Of a stretch of 64,000 nucleotides of DNA, positions 8,526-17,380 are shown piece by piece; position 1 is the stretch's first letter, and each line of letters opens with the position of its first letter. Both the position numbers and the translations under genes were made by a program. This stretch comes from Halalkalibacter oceani (GTDB taxonomy: Bacteria > Bacillota > Bacilli > Bacillales > Bacillaceae_D): assembly GCF_023715605.1 (NCBI RefSeq), contig NZ_JAMBOL010000001.1, positions 452,605 to 516,604 on the forward strand, in the 5' to 3' direction. The notes below the pieces were generated by a model that worked only from the letters and a program-made list of their open reading frames with translations, did not search any database and was not told where the DNA came from.

Positions 8526-8661
8526 GCTCAGTCTCCTTTTGTGCCATCGGCTGCTGATCCGGCTCTTCTTAATTTGTCCATTCGTACATATCATACCATA
8601 AGAATCTGTTGACAAGGCTGAGACAGAAGAAATTAAAGTATAAAGAGAGGTGGAGATCAGC

Positions 8662-9174
8662 ATGTGGTTTATTCTCACCATTTTGATCTTTATCGTCACA
8701 ATCGGAGTTACGATTGGCGGATTACTCGTTGCGCCGAAGGAACAGGTGCGGCCGGTTCAACTCGTTTTGCTGACGGTCTGTTTTACTTTTTTATGCTATC
8801 TCGGTATGATTACGGGGATGTTTTTAACGGGATGGATTAGCTTATGGCTACTGGATTATCTCGTTGCTGTCGTTGCCCTCCTGTTTATCGTCGCAAGCAT
8901 GAGGCGCTTTCATCCGACGCTCGGCTTTTTTCATCCGGAGGACCGGATTGTCGTCTCGCTGCTCGCGTTGCTGTTTTTTCTGATGGGGGTCGAGTGGGGA
9001 TTAATAGAGCTTAGGACGTTTTTCACACTGTTTGTCAGCGCTCTGTTTGCAGCTGCTCTTATTCTCGGAGTTTTCATACAAATTCAAATTCGGCAGATTC
9101 TCTGGCGCTATTCGTATATTGCCTTCACTCCTTTAGTTTGGCTCCTTTTCGTAACCGTTATGAAGCTGTTATAA
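8662..9174 (+). CDS. Hypothetical membrane protein, 170 aa
   Basis: Five hydrophobic segments cover most of the protein, with short charged loops (VAPKEQVR, SMRRFHPTLG, FHPEDR). I do not recognise the family. The ATG at 8662 follows AGAGGTGGAGA; an in-frame GTG at 8650 sits inside that ribosome site and is less likely. It is followed within 20 nt by yqgQ and then glcK in the same direction, so it is probably in that operon. Confidence 0.78.
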   Translation: MWFILTILIFIVTIGVTIGGLLVAPKEQVRPVQLVLLTVCFTFLCYLGMITGMFLTGWISLWLLDYLVAVVALLFIVASMRRFHPTLGFFHPEDRIVVSLLALLFFLMGVEWGLIELRTFFTLFVSALFAAALILGVFIQIQIRQILWRYSYIAFTPLVWLLFVTVMKLL

Positions 9175-9193
9175 TGAGGGTGAGGTGAGGATC

Positions 9194-9388
9194 GTGAGAA
9201 CAATGTTTGATGTCATGCAGCTCCTGAAAAAACACGGTACGATCATTTATACAAAAGATCGCGGCCTGGATCTTTCGTTGATGGAAGACGAGCTTCGGGA
9301 GCTTTATGAATGGAAAATGATTGATCAGACAGTATTTCAACAAGCGTTGCTCATCTTGCGGCAGGAAGCGTCAGGACGAAAGGAATAG
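9194..9388 (+). CDS. yqgQ: YqgQ family small protein
   Basis: This 64-residue protein has the YqgQ pattern MFDVMQLLKKHGTIIYTKDR...LMEDELRELYE...ALLILRQE. Its function is unknown. It sits between gluP and glcK in Bacillus too. I chose the GTG at 9194, preceded by GAGGTGAGG. A GTG at 9185 is part of the ribosome site, and an internal ATG at 9203 is also possible. It lies 12 nt from glcK. Confidence 0.85.
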   Translation: MRTMFDVMQLLKKHGTIIYTKDRGLDLSLMEDELRELYEWKMIDQTVFQQALLILRQEASGRKE

Positions 9389-9400
9389 AAGGTGACGACA

Positions 9401-10369
9401 ATGGAAGAGTGGTATGTAGGTATCGACGTTGGTGGTACGACGATTAAAATGGCTTTTATCACAGCAACGGGTCAAATTGTGACGAAATGGGAGATACCTA
9501 CAAACAAACAGGAGGAAGGCAAGTATATTACGACGGACATTGCGAATGAGATCGCGCAAAAATGGCAAAAACACAAACAACAGGATGTCAGGCTCACAAG
9601 CCTTGGCCTCGGTGCTCCGTGTTTTTTTGAAATGGAGACGGGATTTGTTTATCAGGCGGTGAACATCGGCTGGCGTAATTTTCCCTTGAAAGATGAGCTC
9701 GAACAAAAGACAGGCTTACCTGTCACAGTAGACAATGATGCGAATATGGCGGCGCTCGGTGAAATGTGGCGCGGTGCTGGCGAAGGGGCGGCAAATCTGC
9801 TTTGTGTGACCCTCGGTACTGGTGTTGGCGGCGGAATTATCGCGAATGGCCGCATTCTTCACGGTGTCAATGGCATGGCCGGTGAAATTGGTCATATTAC
9901 CGCTGTACCTGAAGGGGGAGCGCCTTGCAACTGCGGGAAAACAGGCTGCCTCGAGACGATTGCTTCAGCGACCGGTATTGCCAGACTGGCTATTGAACAA
10001 GTCGCTTCAGCACCTGATAGCGTGCTCCATCGTCATTTGCAAGAAACGGGTAAGCTTACGGCAAAGCAAGTATTTAAGGCGTATGCCGAAGCAGATGAAG
10101 CCGCGGAGAAAGTTGTGAAAGAGGTCGGCTTTCATCTCGGATTGGCGCTTGCCAACCTGGCCAACGCGCTCAATCCTGAAATCATCGTGATCGGCGGTGG
10201 TGTTTCCCGAGCGGGAGAGCCTTTGCTTGCAGTGATCGAACATTATTTTTCATGTTACGCGTTAAAGCGGGTAAAGGAAGGCGTGCGTTTTAAAATAGCG
10301 ACGCTTGGAAACGATGCCGGAGTGATTGGCGGGGCTTGGCTGGCACGAGAGAGCCGTCAACAGATATAA
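9401..10369 (+). CDS. glcK: Glucokinase, ROK family
   Basis: This 322-residue enzyme phosphorylates glucose with ATP in the cytosol. DVGGTTIKM (phosphate 1 motif), the NDANMAALGE substrate region, GTGVGGGII, and the ROK zinc site CNCGKTGCLE (about residue 175) are present. Length matches Bacillus GlcK (321). The ATG at 9401 follows AAGGTG; a GTG at 9392 lies inside the ribosome site. Its place after yqgQ matches Bacillus. Confidence 0.95.
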   Translation: MEEWYVGIDVGGTTIKMAFITATGQIVTKWEIPTNKQEEGKYITTDIANEIAQKWQKHKQQDVRLTSLGLGAPCFFEMETGFVYQAVNIGWRNFPLKDELEQKTGLPVTVDNDANMAALGEMWRGAGEGAANLLCVTLGTGVGGGIIANGRILHGVNGMAGEIGHITAVPEGGAPCNCGKTGCLETIASATGIARLAIEQVASAPDSVLHRHLQETGKLTAKQVFKAYAEADEAAEKVVKEVGFHLGLALANLANALNPEIIVIGGGVSRAGEPLLAVIEHYFSCYALKRVKEGVRFKIATLGNDAGVIGGAWLARESRQQI

Positions 10370-10424
10370 TGGATTCACATATGATAATGCAAGGACAATC
10401 ATTGATATAGATGAAGGAGCTAAG

Positions 10425-11843
10425 ATGATGTCAACATATCGAACGGAACGAGATTTGATTGGTGAGAAGGAAGTACCAAAGGATGCCTATTACGGCATTC
10501 AGACGATGCGGGCGCGAGAGAATTTTCCGATTACGGGATATCCACCCCATCCCGAACTGATTCGGGCATTTGGCTATGTCAAGAAGGCGGCGGCGATGGC
10601 CAACCGTGATGTTGGGGTGCTGCCGACTAATATTGCCGACGCGATTATGGCCGCGGCGGATGAGATCATTGATGGAAAGCTGCAGGATCAATTCATTGTC
10701 GACGCGATTCAAGGAGGCGCCGGAACGTCTTTCAATATGAATGCCAACGAGGTCATTGCCAATCGGGCGATCGAGATTCTCGGCGGTGAAAAAGGAGAGT
10801 ATATGCGCGTCAGCCCAAATACGCATGTCAATATGGCGCAATCAACGAATGATGCCTTCCCGACAGCGATTCATATTGCCTGCCTTTCACTGGCTAAAGG
10901 GCTTCGTGAAGAACTGGAGCGTTTAATTCAGGCGATGAAGGATAAGGAAATCGAATTTGATGATGTGCTAAAAATGGGGCGGACGCATTTGCAGGACGCC
11001 GTGCCGATTCGGATGGGCCAGGAGTTTGGCGCCTATCGCCGCGTGCTGACCCGCGATCTGCGCCGGATCAGCCGCTCTGTCGATCACCTCTATGAAATCA
11101 ATATGGGAGCGACGGCGGTTGGAACCGGACTGAATGCGAAGCCGGAATACATTGAAAAAGTAGCGACGTATTTAGCCGACCTGACAGGGTATCCGTTTAA
11201 GACGGCGGAGGATTTGGTCGATGCGACGCAAAATACCGATGCCTATACAGAGGTTTCAAGCGCATTGAAGATCATGGCGATCAATCTTTCGAAAATGGCG
11301 AATGACTTGCGTCTGATGAGTTCGGGACCGCGAACCGGTTTAAATGAAATTAATTTGCCGGCGCGCCAGCCGGGTTCGTCAATCATGCCGGGAAAAGTCA
11401 ACCCGGTTATGTGCGAAGTGGTCAACCAGATTTCCTTCCAGGTCATCGGCAACGACCATACGATCAGCATTGCTTCAGAGGCGGGCCAGCTTGAGCTGAA
11501 TGTGATGGAGCCTGTCCTCGTGTTTAATCTGCTTCAGTCTTTATCGATTCTCAAAAACGGGATCGATGTTTTCCGGAAATACGCGATTGAAGGAATTACG
11601 GCTAATATTGAGCATTGCCGCCATGTTGTCGAGCACAGCGTCGGGATCATTACGGCGATTAATCCGCATGTTGGCTACGAGGTCGCCACTAGAATTGCCA
11701 AAGAAGCAATTCAAACGGGGCGCCCGGTTCGGGAAATTTGCCTGGAAAGAGGAATTTTATCAGAAGAGGAGCTTAATGAAATTCTCGATCCTAAGGAGAT
11801 GACGAATCCAGGGATAGCGGGAGCCCGTTTTATTTACGGATAA
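10425..11843 (+). CDS. aspA: Aspartate ammonia-lyase
   Basis: This 472-residue enzyme of the aspartase/fumarase superfamily deaminates L-aspartate to fumarate. It has EVPKDAYYGIQTMRARENFPITG at the N terminus, the substrate loop [15 protein letters not shown], and TGLNEI. These features separate it from the true fumarase at 44064 ([14 protein letters not shown]). AAGGAG lies 5 nt before ATG 10425 and 8 nt before a second ATG at 10428, so either could be used. It is not next to ansA or ansR here. Confidence 0.94.
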   Translation: MMSTYRTERDLIGEKEVPKDAYYGIQTMRARENFPITGYPPHPELIRAFGYVKKAAAMANRDVGVLPTNIADAIMAAADEIIDGKLQDQFIVDAIQGGAGTSFNMNANEVIANRAIEILGGEKGEYMRVSPNTHVNMAQSTNDAFPTAIHIACLSLAKGLREELERLIQAMKDKEIEFDDVLKMGRTHLQDAVPIRMGQEFGAYRRVLTRDLRRISRSVDHLYEINMGATAVGTGLNAKPEYIEKVATYLADLTGYPFKTAEDLVDATQNTDAYTEVSSALKIMAINLSKMANDLRLMSSGPRTGLNEINLPARQPGSSIMPGKVNPVMCEVVNQISFQVIGNDHTISIASEAGQLELNVMEPVLVFNLLQSLSILKNGIDVFRKYAIEGITANIEHCRHVVEHSVGIITAINPHVGYEVATRIAKEAIQTGRPVREICLERGILSEEELNEILDPKEMTNPGIAGARFIYG

Positions 11844-11857
11844 TGTTTTGCTTATCA

Positions 11858-11896
11858 GGGGTGGGTCAAAAGAAGGGAATCCTTTTGGCTCACCCC
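11858..11896 (+). terminator. Hairpin after aspA
   Basis: GGGGTGGGTCAAAAG pairs with CTTTTGGCTCACCCC over 15 bp with two wobbles. No long T tract follows. It belongs to the set of GGnTGGGnCAAAAGG hairpins that end many genes here. Confidence 0.65.
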
Positions 11897-11941
11897 CTCT
11901 CCCTTAGTGAATCGCTTCACTAAAATTTTTCTTGAGAAAGG

Positions 11942-11967
11942 TGAAACATTTTTCCAGTTGGAACGTC
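11942..11967 (+). promoter_or_regulatory. Predicted ECF sigma promoter (SigW/SigM type)
   Basis: TGAAAC (11942-11947), exactly 16 bp, then CGTC (11964-11967) and TTA. This is the ECF layout TGAAAC-N16-CGTA/CGTC used by envelope-stress factors in Bacillus. Transcription would start near 11974, about 40 nt before the lipoprotein start. Confidence 0.5.
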
Positions 11968-12015
11968 TTATAGAGAGAGCGTTTTATGATGATGAGTGGA
12001 AAGGGGGAGAGCCGC

Positions 12016-13128
12016 TTGAAAAGAATATGCTTGTGTCTTATGATGCTCTTGATGATGTCAGCCTGTACGTCCGGGCAGCTGGAAAGTCATCCTTCACCGG
12101 AGCGCTTGACAGAGCTGCCCGAAAAACGCGACGTTCCTAATTCTTTTTTCACCGGCTCCCCTGTTGTACCCCTTTCAGAGACGGAAATAACAGAGGTGAC
12201 AGGCTGGTATAGGGAAGACGCGGTTTTTTACTTGCAGGAAGATGGCGAGCATTCCAGCGTACATACGTATAATCTGCTTACCGGGGAGTCTGCTGATTTT
12301 TTTCAACGTGACGGCTGGGTTGTCAATATCGCCCCCAACGTTGATTACACGCTCTTTGCTGTTCAGCTGGTCACACCGGAGCATGAGGCGGAAGTAGTGA
12401 TTCTCGACGCAGCAGGCGAGCCGCAGATGACGATCGAGGGGCTTGGCGATGATTATTCGGTTTTCTGGAATCCATACGTGCAGAACCGTATGCTTGCTGT
12501 CGCGTTTTTACCTGATTGGGAGTATGCCGGCTACCTTGTCGATGTAGGGACGAATGAGGTGAAGCCGGTGGAACTGGAGCAGCCTTACGTTCAATGGCTC
12601 TCGGAAACAGAGGTTGCTTATCTGTTATGGGATGAATTGGAACCGAATTATCAGGCGCCTTTATACATTGCCAATCTTGAGGACGGCAAAAAGAAGCTTT
12701 GGCGGGAGAACGTGATTTCTTTCATGAGCTTTCCCGGACGGCTGTCGCTGATGGTTACGGTTGACAGCGTCTATGATCTGTATTCGAAGTACAGTTTTTT
12801 TCGGGAACGCGAGCTGGCGCAGCAGATTGAAATGCCGATTTTGAACACATATTCGGAGCAGTGGTGGATTCCGTTTTACAGCTATGATGCAGCAGGGGAG
12901 ATTTTTTATTATGCCCGGCCCAAATACAGCGGAGACTTCTTAAGCTATACTGACGGCTTTGAATTAATCGCATATGATGTTGGGACGAATGCCGAGAATA
13001 AGCTGGCTGAATTAGAAAGCCACGAGCCAATGCAAATTGCGCCGGATGGCAACTATTTGTTACTTGGCAGCCGCTATGAATCGGTTTTTGACATAGAGCA
13101 GGAAGTGCTTGTCCAGCTTTTTGAATAA
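12016..13128 (+). CDS. Lipoprotein with YqgU-like beta-propeller domain
   Basis: The TTG at 12016 follows AAGGGGGAG. The 370-residue product starts MKRICLCLMMLLMMSAC, a lipoprotein signal with the lipid-accepting Cys at residue 17. The mature part has repeating WNPY / YLVDVGTNE / YIANLEDGKKKLW blades typical of YqgU-type six-bladed propellers; its function is unknown. An ECF-type promoter lies upstream, which would suit an envelope protein. Longer frames starting near 11986 lack a signal at the right place. Assignment to YqgU rests on build and the nearby yqg genes. Confidence 0.82.
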   Translation: MKRICLCLMMLLMMSACTSGQLESHPSPERLTELPEKRDVPNSFFTGSPVVPLSETEITEVTGWYREDAVFYLQEDGEHSSVHTYNLLTGESADFFQRDGWVVNIAPNVDYTLFAVQLVTPEHEAEVVILDAAGEPQMTIEGLGDDYSVFWNPYVQNRMLAVAFLPDWEYAGYLVDVGTNEVKPVELEQPYVQWLSETEVAYLLWDELEPNYQAPLYIANLEDGKKKLWRENVISFMSFPGRLSLMVTVDSVYDLYSKYSFFRERELAQQIEMPILNTYSEQWWIPFYSYDAAGEIFYYARPKYSGDFLSYTDGFELIAYDVGTNAENKLAELESHEPMQIAPDGNYLLLGSRYESVFDIEQEVLVQLFE

Positions 13129-13172
13129 GTAGCTATGCCATAAGGTCGATTTTTACCTTTTGGCATAGCTAC
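13129..13172 (+). terminator. Terminator after the lipoprotein gene
   Basis: GTAGCTATGCCATAAGGT pairs with ACCTTTTGGCATAGCTAC over 18 positions with one mismatch, around a CGATTTTT loop. It begins right after the stop codon. Confidence 0.75.
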
Positions 13173-13204
13173 TAAGCACAAAAGTCACGGGGGAGTTCAA
13201 GGGG

Positions 13205-13318
13205 GCAGCGGCTTCGCACGTTACGCGGCTGTCTGAAAGAACCCCGTTTTCAGACAGCCTTAAATGATTGTAACGGCTCCGCACGCTGCTTCTAAAAAAA
13301 CCACACAGCGGTTTTTTT
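13205..13318 (+). repeat. Dispersed structured repeat, copy G (CGTTAC subtype)
   Basis: Nested arms: GCAGCG (13205-13210) with CGCTGC (13284-13289), GTTAC (13220-13224) with GTAAC (13270-13274), and a 12-bp stem GGCTGTCTGAAA (13227-13238) with TTTCAGACAGCC (13248-13259). A terminator-like hairpin AAAAAAACC/GGTTTTTTT (13294-13318) follows. The internal loops GGCTTCGC and CGGCTCCGC match copy A at 36212, while the paired bases differ. It lies between the lipoprotein terminator and the thi promoter. Confidence 0.7.
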
Positions 13319-13320
13319 AA

Positions 13321-13348
13321 TTGATTTTTTAAGTGGATCTGTCATAAT
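13321..13348 (+). promoter_or_regulatory. Predicted SigA promoter of the thi operon
   Basis: TTGATT (13321-13326), 16 bp, then CATAAT (13343-13348). The start site would be near 13355, 25 nt before the TPP aptamer. Confidence 0.5.
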
Positions 13349-13379
13349 GAAAGTAGTGAAAAGAGAATCAGCATGTTTA

Positions 13380-13468
13380 GACTAGGGGTGTCTGCGTAAA
13401 GCGGGCTGAGAAAAAGGTGTTCCTTTTACCCTTGTACCTGATCTGGCTCATACCAGCGTAGGGAAGTC
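13380..13468 (+). promoter_or_regulatory. TPP riboswitch (THI element)
   Basis: The aptamer has GGGGTG, GCTGAGA, ACCCTT, GTACCTGATCTGG, and ATACCAGCGTAGGGAAG in canonical order, closed by GACT/AGTC. It binds thiamine pyrophosphate. With the terminator at 13493-13528 it should stop transcription of thiESGOD when TPP is plentiful. Confidence 0.97.
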
Positions 13469-13492
13469 GATGCAATTCATCATCTATATTGC

Positions 13493-13528
13493 AGCCGTAT
13501 TCCACGTTCGTTGGGATACGGCTTTTCT
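13493..13528 (+). terminator. Terminator of the TPP riboswitch
   Basis: AGCCGTATTCC pairs with GGGATACGGCT (one wobble), followed by TTT. It lies 25 nt after the aptamer and 33 nt before thiE, which fits a transcription-termination expression platform. Confidence 0.8.
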
Positions 13529-13560
13529 GCAGACTAAGCAAGGAAGAAAGGTGAGGTTGA

Positions 13561-14196
13561 ATGAAAGACTTTCAGCTATATGCGATTACAGGAGAAACGT
13601 TTCACCCGGGCCGTGATCTTATTGAGGTCATGGAGGAAGCGATTCGCGGCGGAGTTGATATTGTCCAGCTTCGCGATAAAACGAGCAGCAAGCGCGACGT
13701 TTTGCAGAAAGCGAAAGCACTGCGCGAACTGACGAAGAAATATGGTGTCCCGTTTATCGTCAATGATCATATCGATGTGGCGCTGGCGGTAGATGCTGAT
13801 GGGATTCATCTCGGACAGGATGATCTTCCACTCGCTGAGGCGCGTAAGATTGTCGGACCGGATAAAATCATCGGTATTTCCACTCATCAGATCGAGGAGG
13901 CGCGTGCTGCGCAAGCGGAAGGGGCCGATTATATCGGCGTCGGGCCGATTTTTGAAACGAAAAGCAAGGTTGATGTCGTTGATCCGGTGACCACTGCCTA
14001 TATTCAGCAGGTGGCCGCTGAAATTACGATTCCGTTTGTCGCGATCGGCGGGATCAAGCTCCATAACGTCGAGCAGGTGCTGGCGGCCGGGGCGAGCCGG
14101 ATTTGCATGATTAGTGAAATTGTCGGCGCCGCGGATGTAAAAGCTGTCTGCGAGCAGTTTACGGCGATTCTTGAACGGCATAAGGAGGAAGTCTGA
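13561..14196 (+). CDS. thiE: Thiamine phosphate synthase
   Basis: This 211-residue TIM barrel joins HMP-PP and thiazole phosphate to give thiamine phosphate. VQLRDK, VNDHIDVAL, GIHLGQDD, IGVGPIF and VAIGGI are the active-site segments of ThiE. The position resembles Bacillus tenI, but these motifs fit the synthase, not the TenI tautomerase. AAAGGTGAGG precedes the ATG. It is the first gene behind the TPP riboswitch; tenA, found here in B. subtilis, is absent. The stop overlaps thiS by 1 nt. Confidence 0.94.
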   Translation: MKDFQLYAITGETFHPGRDLIEVMEEAIRGGVDIVQLRDKTSSKRDVLQKAKALRELTKKYGVPFIVNDHIDVALAVDADGIHLGQDDLPLAEARKIVGPDKIIGISTHQIEEARAAQAEGADYIGVGPIFETKSKVDVVDPVTTAYIQQVAAEITIPFVAIGGIKLHNVEQVLAAGASRICMISEIVGAADVKAVCEQFTAILERHKEEV

Positions 14197-14393
14197 TGAA
14201 GCTGATCATTAATGGAGAACAACATGAGCTGGCGGCAACGACGCTTGCCGATGTCGTTCAGCATTTTCAATTAGAGCCGCAGCTTGTCGTGACAGAGCTG
14301 GACGGTCAGATCATTGACCGGGCTGATTGGGAGACGACCACGCTTGAAGCCGGGATGAAAATTGAGCTTGTACAATTTGTCGGAGGGGGATGA
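14196..14393 (+). CDS. thiS: Sulfur carrier protein ThiS
   Basis: This 65-residue ubiquitin-fold protein starts [12 protein letters not shown] and ends VGGG. The C-terminal glycine is adenylated and then thiocarboxylated to give sulfur to the thiazole. No thiF lies in this operon, so the adenylating enzyme is probably the one at 1886. AAGGAGG lies 8 nt before the ATG, which shares a base with the thiE stop. Confidence 0.94.
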   Translation: MKLIINGEQHELAATTLADVVQHFQLEPQLVVTELDGQIIDRADWETTTLEAGMKIELVQFVGGG

Positions 14394-14397
14394 GAAG

Positions 14398-15177
14398 ATG
14401 AAGGAGAGTCGATTAACGATTGCCGGCAAGGAGCTGTCCTCGCGCTTTTTTCTTGGGACGGGCCGCTACCCGAACCCGTTTGTCCAAAATGAAGCGATTC
14501 GCGCTTCGGAGGCGGAAGTGCTGACTTTCGCGATTCGCCGCGTTAATTTGGAGGCGCCAAATGAGGATGCGATTTTGCAGCATCTTGACGGGATGAGCTT
14601 TACGTACCTGCCGAACACGTCGGGGGCGAAAACGGCAGAGGAGGCGATCAGGATTGCCCGTCTGGCCCGGGCGTCAGGCTTAAGCGACTGGATTAAGGTC
14701 GAAATCAGCGTTGACGAAAAAACATTGCTGCCTGATCCGATTGAAACGTTAAAAGCAACGGAAGTGCTGGCCGCTGAAGGCTTTGTCGTTCTCCCATATA
14801 CGTCGGACGATCCGGTGCTTTGCAAAAAGCTTGAGAATGCCGGAGCGGCGGCCGTGATGCCGGGCGGGGCGCCGATCGGAACGGGGCTCGGCATTTTGAA
14901 TCCGTACAATTTACAGCTGATTGTCGAGCAGGCGACCGTGCCGATTATCGTCGATGCCGGGCTCGGCTCGGCGATGGATGTCACCCAGGCGATGGAGCTC
15001 GGTGCTGATGGAGTGTTGATGAATACACCTGTCGCCAAGGCGAAGGATCCGGTGAAAATGGCGCTGGCAATGAAGCATGCGATCACTGCCGGAAGACTTT
15101 CCTATGAAGCCGGGCGCATTCCGAAAAAGAAATATGCGACGGCAAGCAGCGGTTTGACATCCTTGATTTCAAACTAG
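14398..15177 (+). CDS. thiG: Thiazole synthase
   Basis: This 259-residue cytosolic enzyme builds thiazole phosphate from deoxyxylulose phosphate, dehydroglycine and ThiS thiocarboxylate. The [10 protein letters not shown] start, the WIKVEI segment holding the Schiff-base Lys, and the [11 protein letters not shown] / [11 protein letters not shown] phosphate loops are clear. I chose the ATG at 14398, with GGAGGGGG 8 nt upstream; a longer frame begins inside thiS. It comes 4 nt after thiS. Confidence 0.95.
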   Translation: MKESRLTIAGKELSSRFFLGTGRYPNPFVQNEAIRASEAEVLTFAIRRVNLEAPNEDAILQHLDGMSFTYLPNTSGAKTAEEAIRIARLARASGLSDWIKVEISVDEKTLLPDPIETLKATEVLAAEGFVVLPYTSDDPVLCKKLENAGAAAVMPGGAPIGTGLGILNPYNLQLIVEQATVPIIVDAGLGSAMDVTQAMELGADGVLMNTPVAKAKDPVKMALAMKHAITAGRLSYEAGRIPKKKYATASSGLTSLISN

Positions 15178-15201
15178 CAAAGACAACGAGGGGGAATCAA
15201 T

Positions 15202-16314
15202 GTGAAGGAGCAAATCCTCATTCTTGGGGGAGGGGTAATCGGGCTTGCGACGGCCTTTGAGCTGAGCCGCCGCGAGTATGACGTAACCGTAGTTGAGAAA
15301 GCGTCATGCGGTGGGCAAGCATCTGGAGCAGCAGCCGGGATGCTTGCTCCTTTTTCCGAAATTGGCGAGGACCCGGATGACTTTTTTCAGCTTTGTCTTG
15401 ACAGCCTGCGCCTTTATCCACGCTGGCAGAGAGACGTGAAGGAAGCAAGCGGGCTGGATTTCGAGTATTCGGAAAGTGGAAGTCTGCACGCGGTCTATCA
15501 CGAGGCTGAGCTGCTCGGCCTGGAGACACGGCAGGCGTGGCAGCGCCAGTTCGGAGTAGAGGCGGAGATCATTACGGGAGATCGTCTGCGTCAGCTTGAG
15601 CCGGATTTATCGGAGCAGATGATCGCCGCGATGCATTACCCGGAGGAAAGCCATTTGTTTGCCCCCGATTATGTCAAAGCGCTTGAGTCAGCCTGTTTGC
15701 GCCAGGGCGTGACGATTGCCGAGCAGCTTGAAGAAGTCACGGTCGAACGGTGGCGGGAAGAGATCGTTCTCCGCTCAAAGGCCGGCCGGACCTTTCAGGG
15801 GGACAGGCTGATCGTCTGTTCGGGGGCGTGGGCGCAGGAGCTTGAGAATGTTTTTGATCTCCGGATTCCTGTTTATCCGATTCGCGGCCAAATCTGCGCC
15901 TATGATCTGCCGGTTGGCCGGATCAACCATATTGTGTACACGAGCCAGGGCTACGTCGTGCCTAAGGCGAATGGAACGCTCGTCAACGGTGCTTCAGAGG
16001 ATATTGCCGGCTTTCAAACAGAGGTGACGAAAAAAGGAATTGACCGCCTGACAAATTGGAATAAAAACATCTTCCCTTTTTTGCAGGAGATGACGCCATT
16101 TCATACATGGGCGGGGTTGCGGCCGGCAACGCAGGACGGCTTTCCTTTACTGGGAGCGCTGCTTGAAGCACCGCATGTCATCTTTGCGACAGGTCATTAC
16201 CGCAACGGTATTTTGCTCAGCCCGGTGACAGCTAAAGCTGTCGCTGATATTCTTGATGGCAAGCAGAATTATGCGCCGCTCGTTTCATGCAGACCGGAAC
16301 GCTTTAGTTACTAG
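15202..16314 (+). CDS. thiO: Glycine oxidase ThiO
   Basis: This 370-residue FAD enzyme oxidises glycine to the imine used by ThiG. The dinucleotide-binding loop ILGGGVIGLATAFELSRR lies at the N terminus. VVEKASCGGQASGAAAGMLAP, ATGHYRNGILLSP and a C-terminal FAD loop fit the DAO family. The GTG start follows GAGGGGG. It sits between thiG and thiD, so the route to the thiazole is the aerobic one. Confidence 0.93.
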   Translation: MKEQILILGGGVIGLATAFELSRREYDVTVVEKASCGGQASGAAAGMLAPFSEIGEDPDDFFQLCLDSLRLYPRWQRDVKEASGLDFEYSESGSLHAVYHEAELLGLETRQAWQRQFGVEAEIITGDRLRQLEPDLSEQMIAAMHYPEESHLFAPDYVKALESACLRQGVTIAEQLEEVTVERWREEIVLRSKAGRTFQGDRLIVCSGAWAQELENVFDLRIPVYPIRGQICAYDLPVGRINHIVYTSQGYVVPKANGTLVNGASEDIAGFQTEVTKKGIDRLTNWNKNIFPFLQEMTPFHTWAGLRPATQDGFPLLGALLEAPHVIFATGHYRNGILLSPVTAKAVADILDGKQNYAPLVSCRPERFSY

Positions 16315-16332
16315 GAATTGGAGGAATGGAAG

Positions 16333-17142
16333 ATGACGCTTGCAAAAGCATTGACGATTGCCGGCTCGGACAGCGGGGGCGGAGCCGGCATTCAGGCCGA
16401 TTTAAAAACATTTCAAGAACTTGATACATTCGGGACGAGCGTCATAACGGCGCTAACGGCCCAAAATACACTCGGTGTTCACGGCGTTTTTCCGCAAACG
16501 CTCGAAGCGGTCGAAGCGCAGCTCGATGCCGTCCTGTCTGATATTGGCACAGACGCCGCGAAGACGGGGATGCTGTTTTCAGCGGAGATTATTACCCTTG
16601 TCGCCCGAAAGCTGCGGCAGTATGAAGTAAAGCGCCTCGTCGTTGATCCGGTAATGATTGCCAAAGGCGGCGCTTCCCTTCTGCAGGAGGAAGCGGTACA
16701 AGCGCTGATTAAAGAGCTGCTGCCGCAGGCGATGGTTATCACCCCGAATTTGCCGGAGGCGGCCAAGATTGTCGGCTGCGAGGAACCGCAGACGCTCGCC
16801 GAGATGAAGGAGGCGGCTGTCAAGCTCCATCAGCTCGGGCCGGCCTACATTGTGCTGAAAGGCGGTCATTTGCCGTCCGGCCCGGCGATCGATCTCGTCT
16901 ATGATGGGCATGAGCTTCACGAGCTGGAGACAGAACGGATTGCGACAAAGCATACGCACGGTACCGGTTGTACATTTGCCGCGGCGATTGCTGCCGAGCT
17001 TGCGAAAGAAGCTGCCCCGCTTGAAGCGATTCAAACGGCGAAGGCTTTTATTACAGCGGCGATTACTCATTCACTTGCGATCGGCGGCGGCATCGGCCCG
17101 ACGAATCACGCGGCCTACCGCCGACTGGCGGGAGAAGCGTAA
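16333..17142 (+). CDS. thiD: HMP/HMP-phosphate kinase
   Basis: This 269-residue ribokinase-fold enzyme phosphorylates hydroxymethylpyrimidine and its monophosphate. SDSGGGAGIQADLKTF at the start, DPVMIAKGG, TPNLPEA, and the GTGCTFAAAIAAELA anion hole are diagnostic. The ATG at 16333 follows GGAGG by 8 nt; a TTG at 16318 is in frame but upstream of that site. It is the last gene of the thi operon and is followed by a repeat-linked terminator. Confidence 0.94.
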   Translation: MTLAKALTIAGSDSGGGAGIQADLKTFQELDTFGTSVITALTAQNTLGVHGVFPQTLEAVEAQLDAVLSDIGTDAAKTGMLFSAEIITLVARKLRQYEVKRLVVDPVMIAKGGASLLQEEAVQALIKELLPQAMVITPNLPEAAKIVGCEEPQTLAEMKEAAVKLHQLGPAYIVLKGGHLPSGPAIDLVYDGHELHELETERIATKHTHGTGCTFAAAIAAELAKEAAPLEAIQTAKAFITAAITHSLAIGGGIGPTNHAAYRRLAGEA

Positions 17143-17180
17143 CACAGTGGACTTGGGACGAAGCCGGCTTTGACATTTTT

Positions 17181-17312
17181 GCAATGGCTTCACGCGCCAT
17201 AATCTCATTATGAGAAACCCCACTCGTAGCAAGCCTTTCAAAATCAGGCAACGGCTACGCTTATTACTTAGAGGCGGGGATAAAGGGAAAAACAGCCTTT
17301 TATCCCCGCCTC
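17181..17312 (+). repeat. Dispersed structured repeat, copy D, with terminator
   Basis: GCAATGGCTTCACGCGCCAT at the left and ACGGCTACGC...TTACTTAGAG at the right match copies A-C. The central stem CTCATTATGAG and loop AAACCC are decayed. GAGGCGGGGATAAAGG (17271-17286) pairs with CCTTTTATCCCCGCCTC (17296-17312) as a terminator after thiD. A possible -10 (TATAAT, 17340-17345) for the next gene lies just beyond. Confidence 0.65.
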
Positions 17313-17380
17313 TTCATTTCGTTCACGGGGCGAATCCTGTATAATAAAAAAACAGGAGCAAGAGCTAAAGGGGTGGCAAT

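Noticed and set aside
10425..11843. Considered fumarase for this gene
   Set aside because: The N-terminal motif and TGLNEI region fit aspartase; a true class II fumarase lies at 44064.
11907..12140. 77-codon open frame over the ECF promoter
   Set aside because: It runs across the promoter into the lipoprotein signal region in another frame and has no ribosome site.
13576..14181. 201-codon open frame opposite thiE
   Set aside because: It lies entirely within a well-supported gene, has no ribosome site, and its sequence shows no family pattern. High GC at third positions keeps the opposite frame open.
14466..15086. 206-codon open frame opposite thiG
   Set aside because: Shadow of thiG on the other strand; serine/alanine-rich with no recognisable motif.
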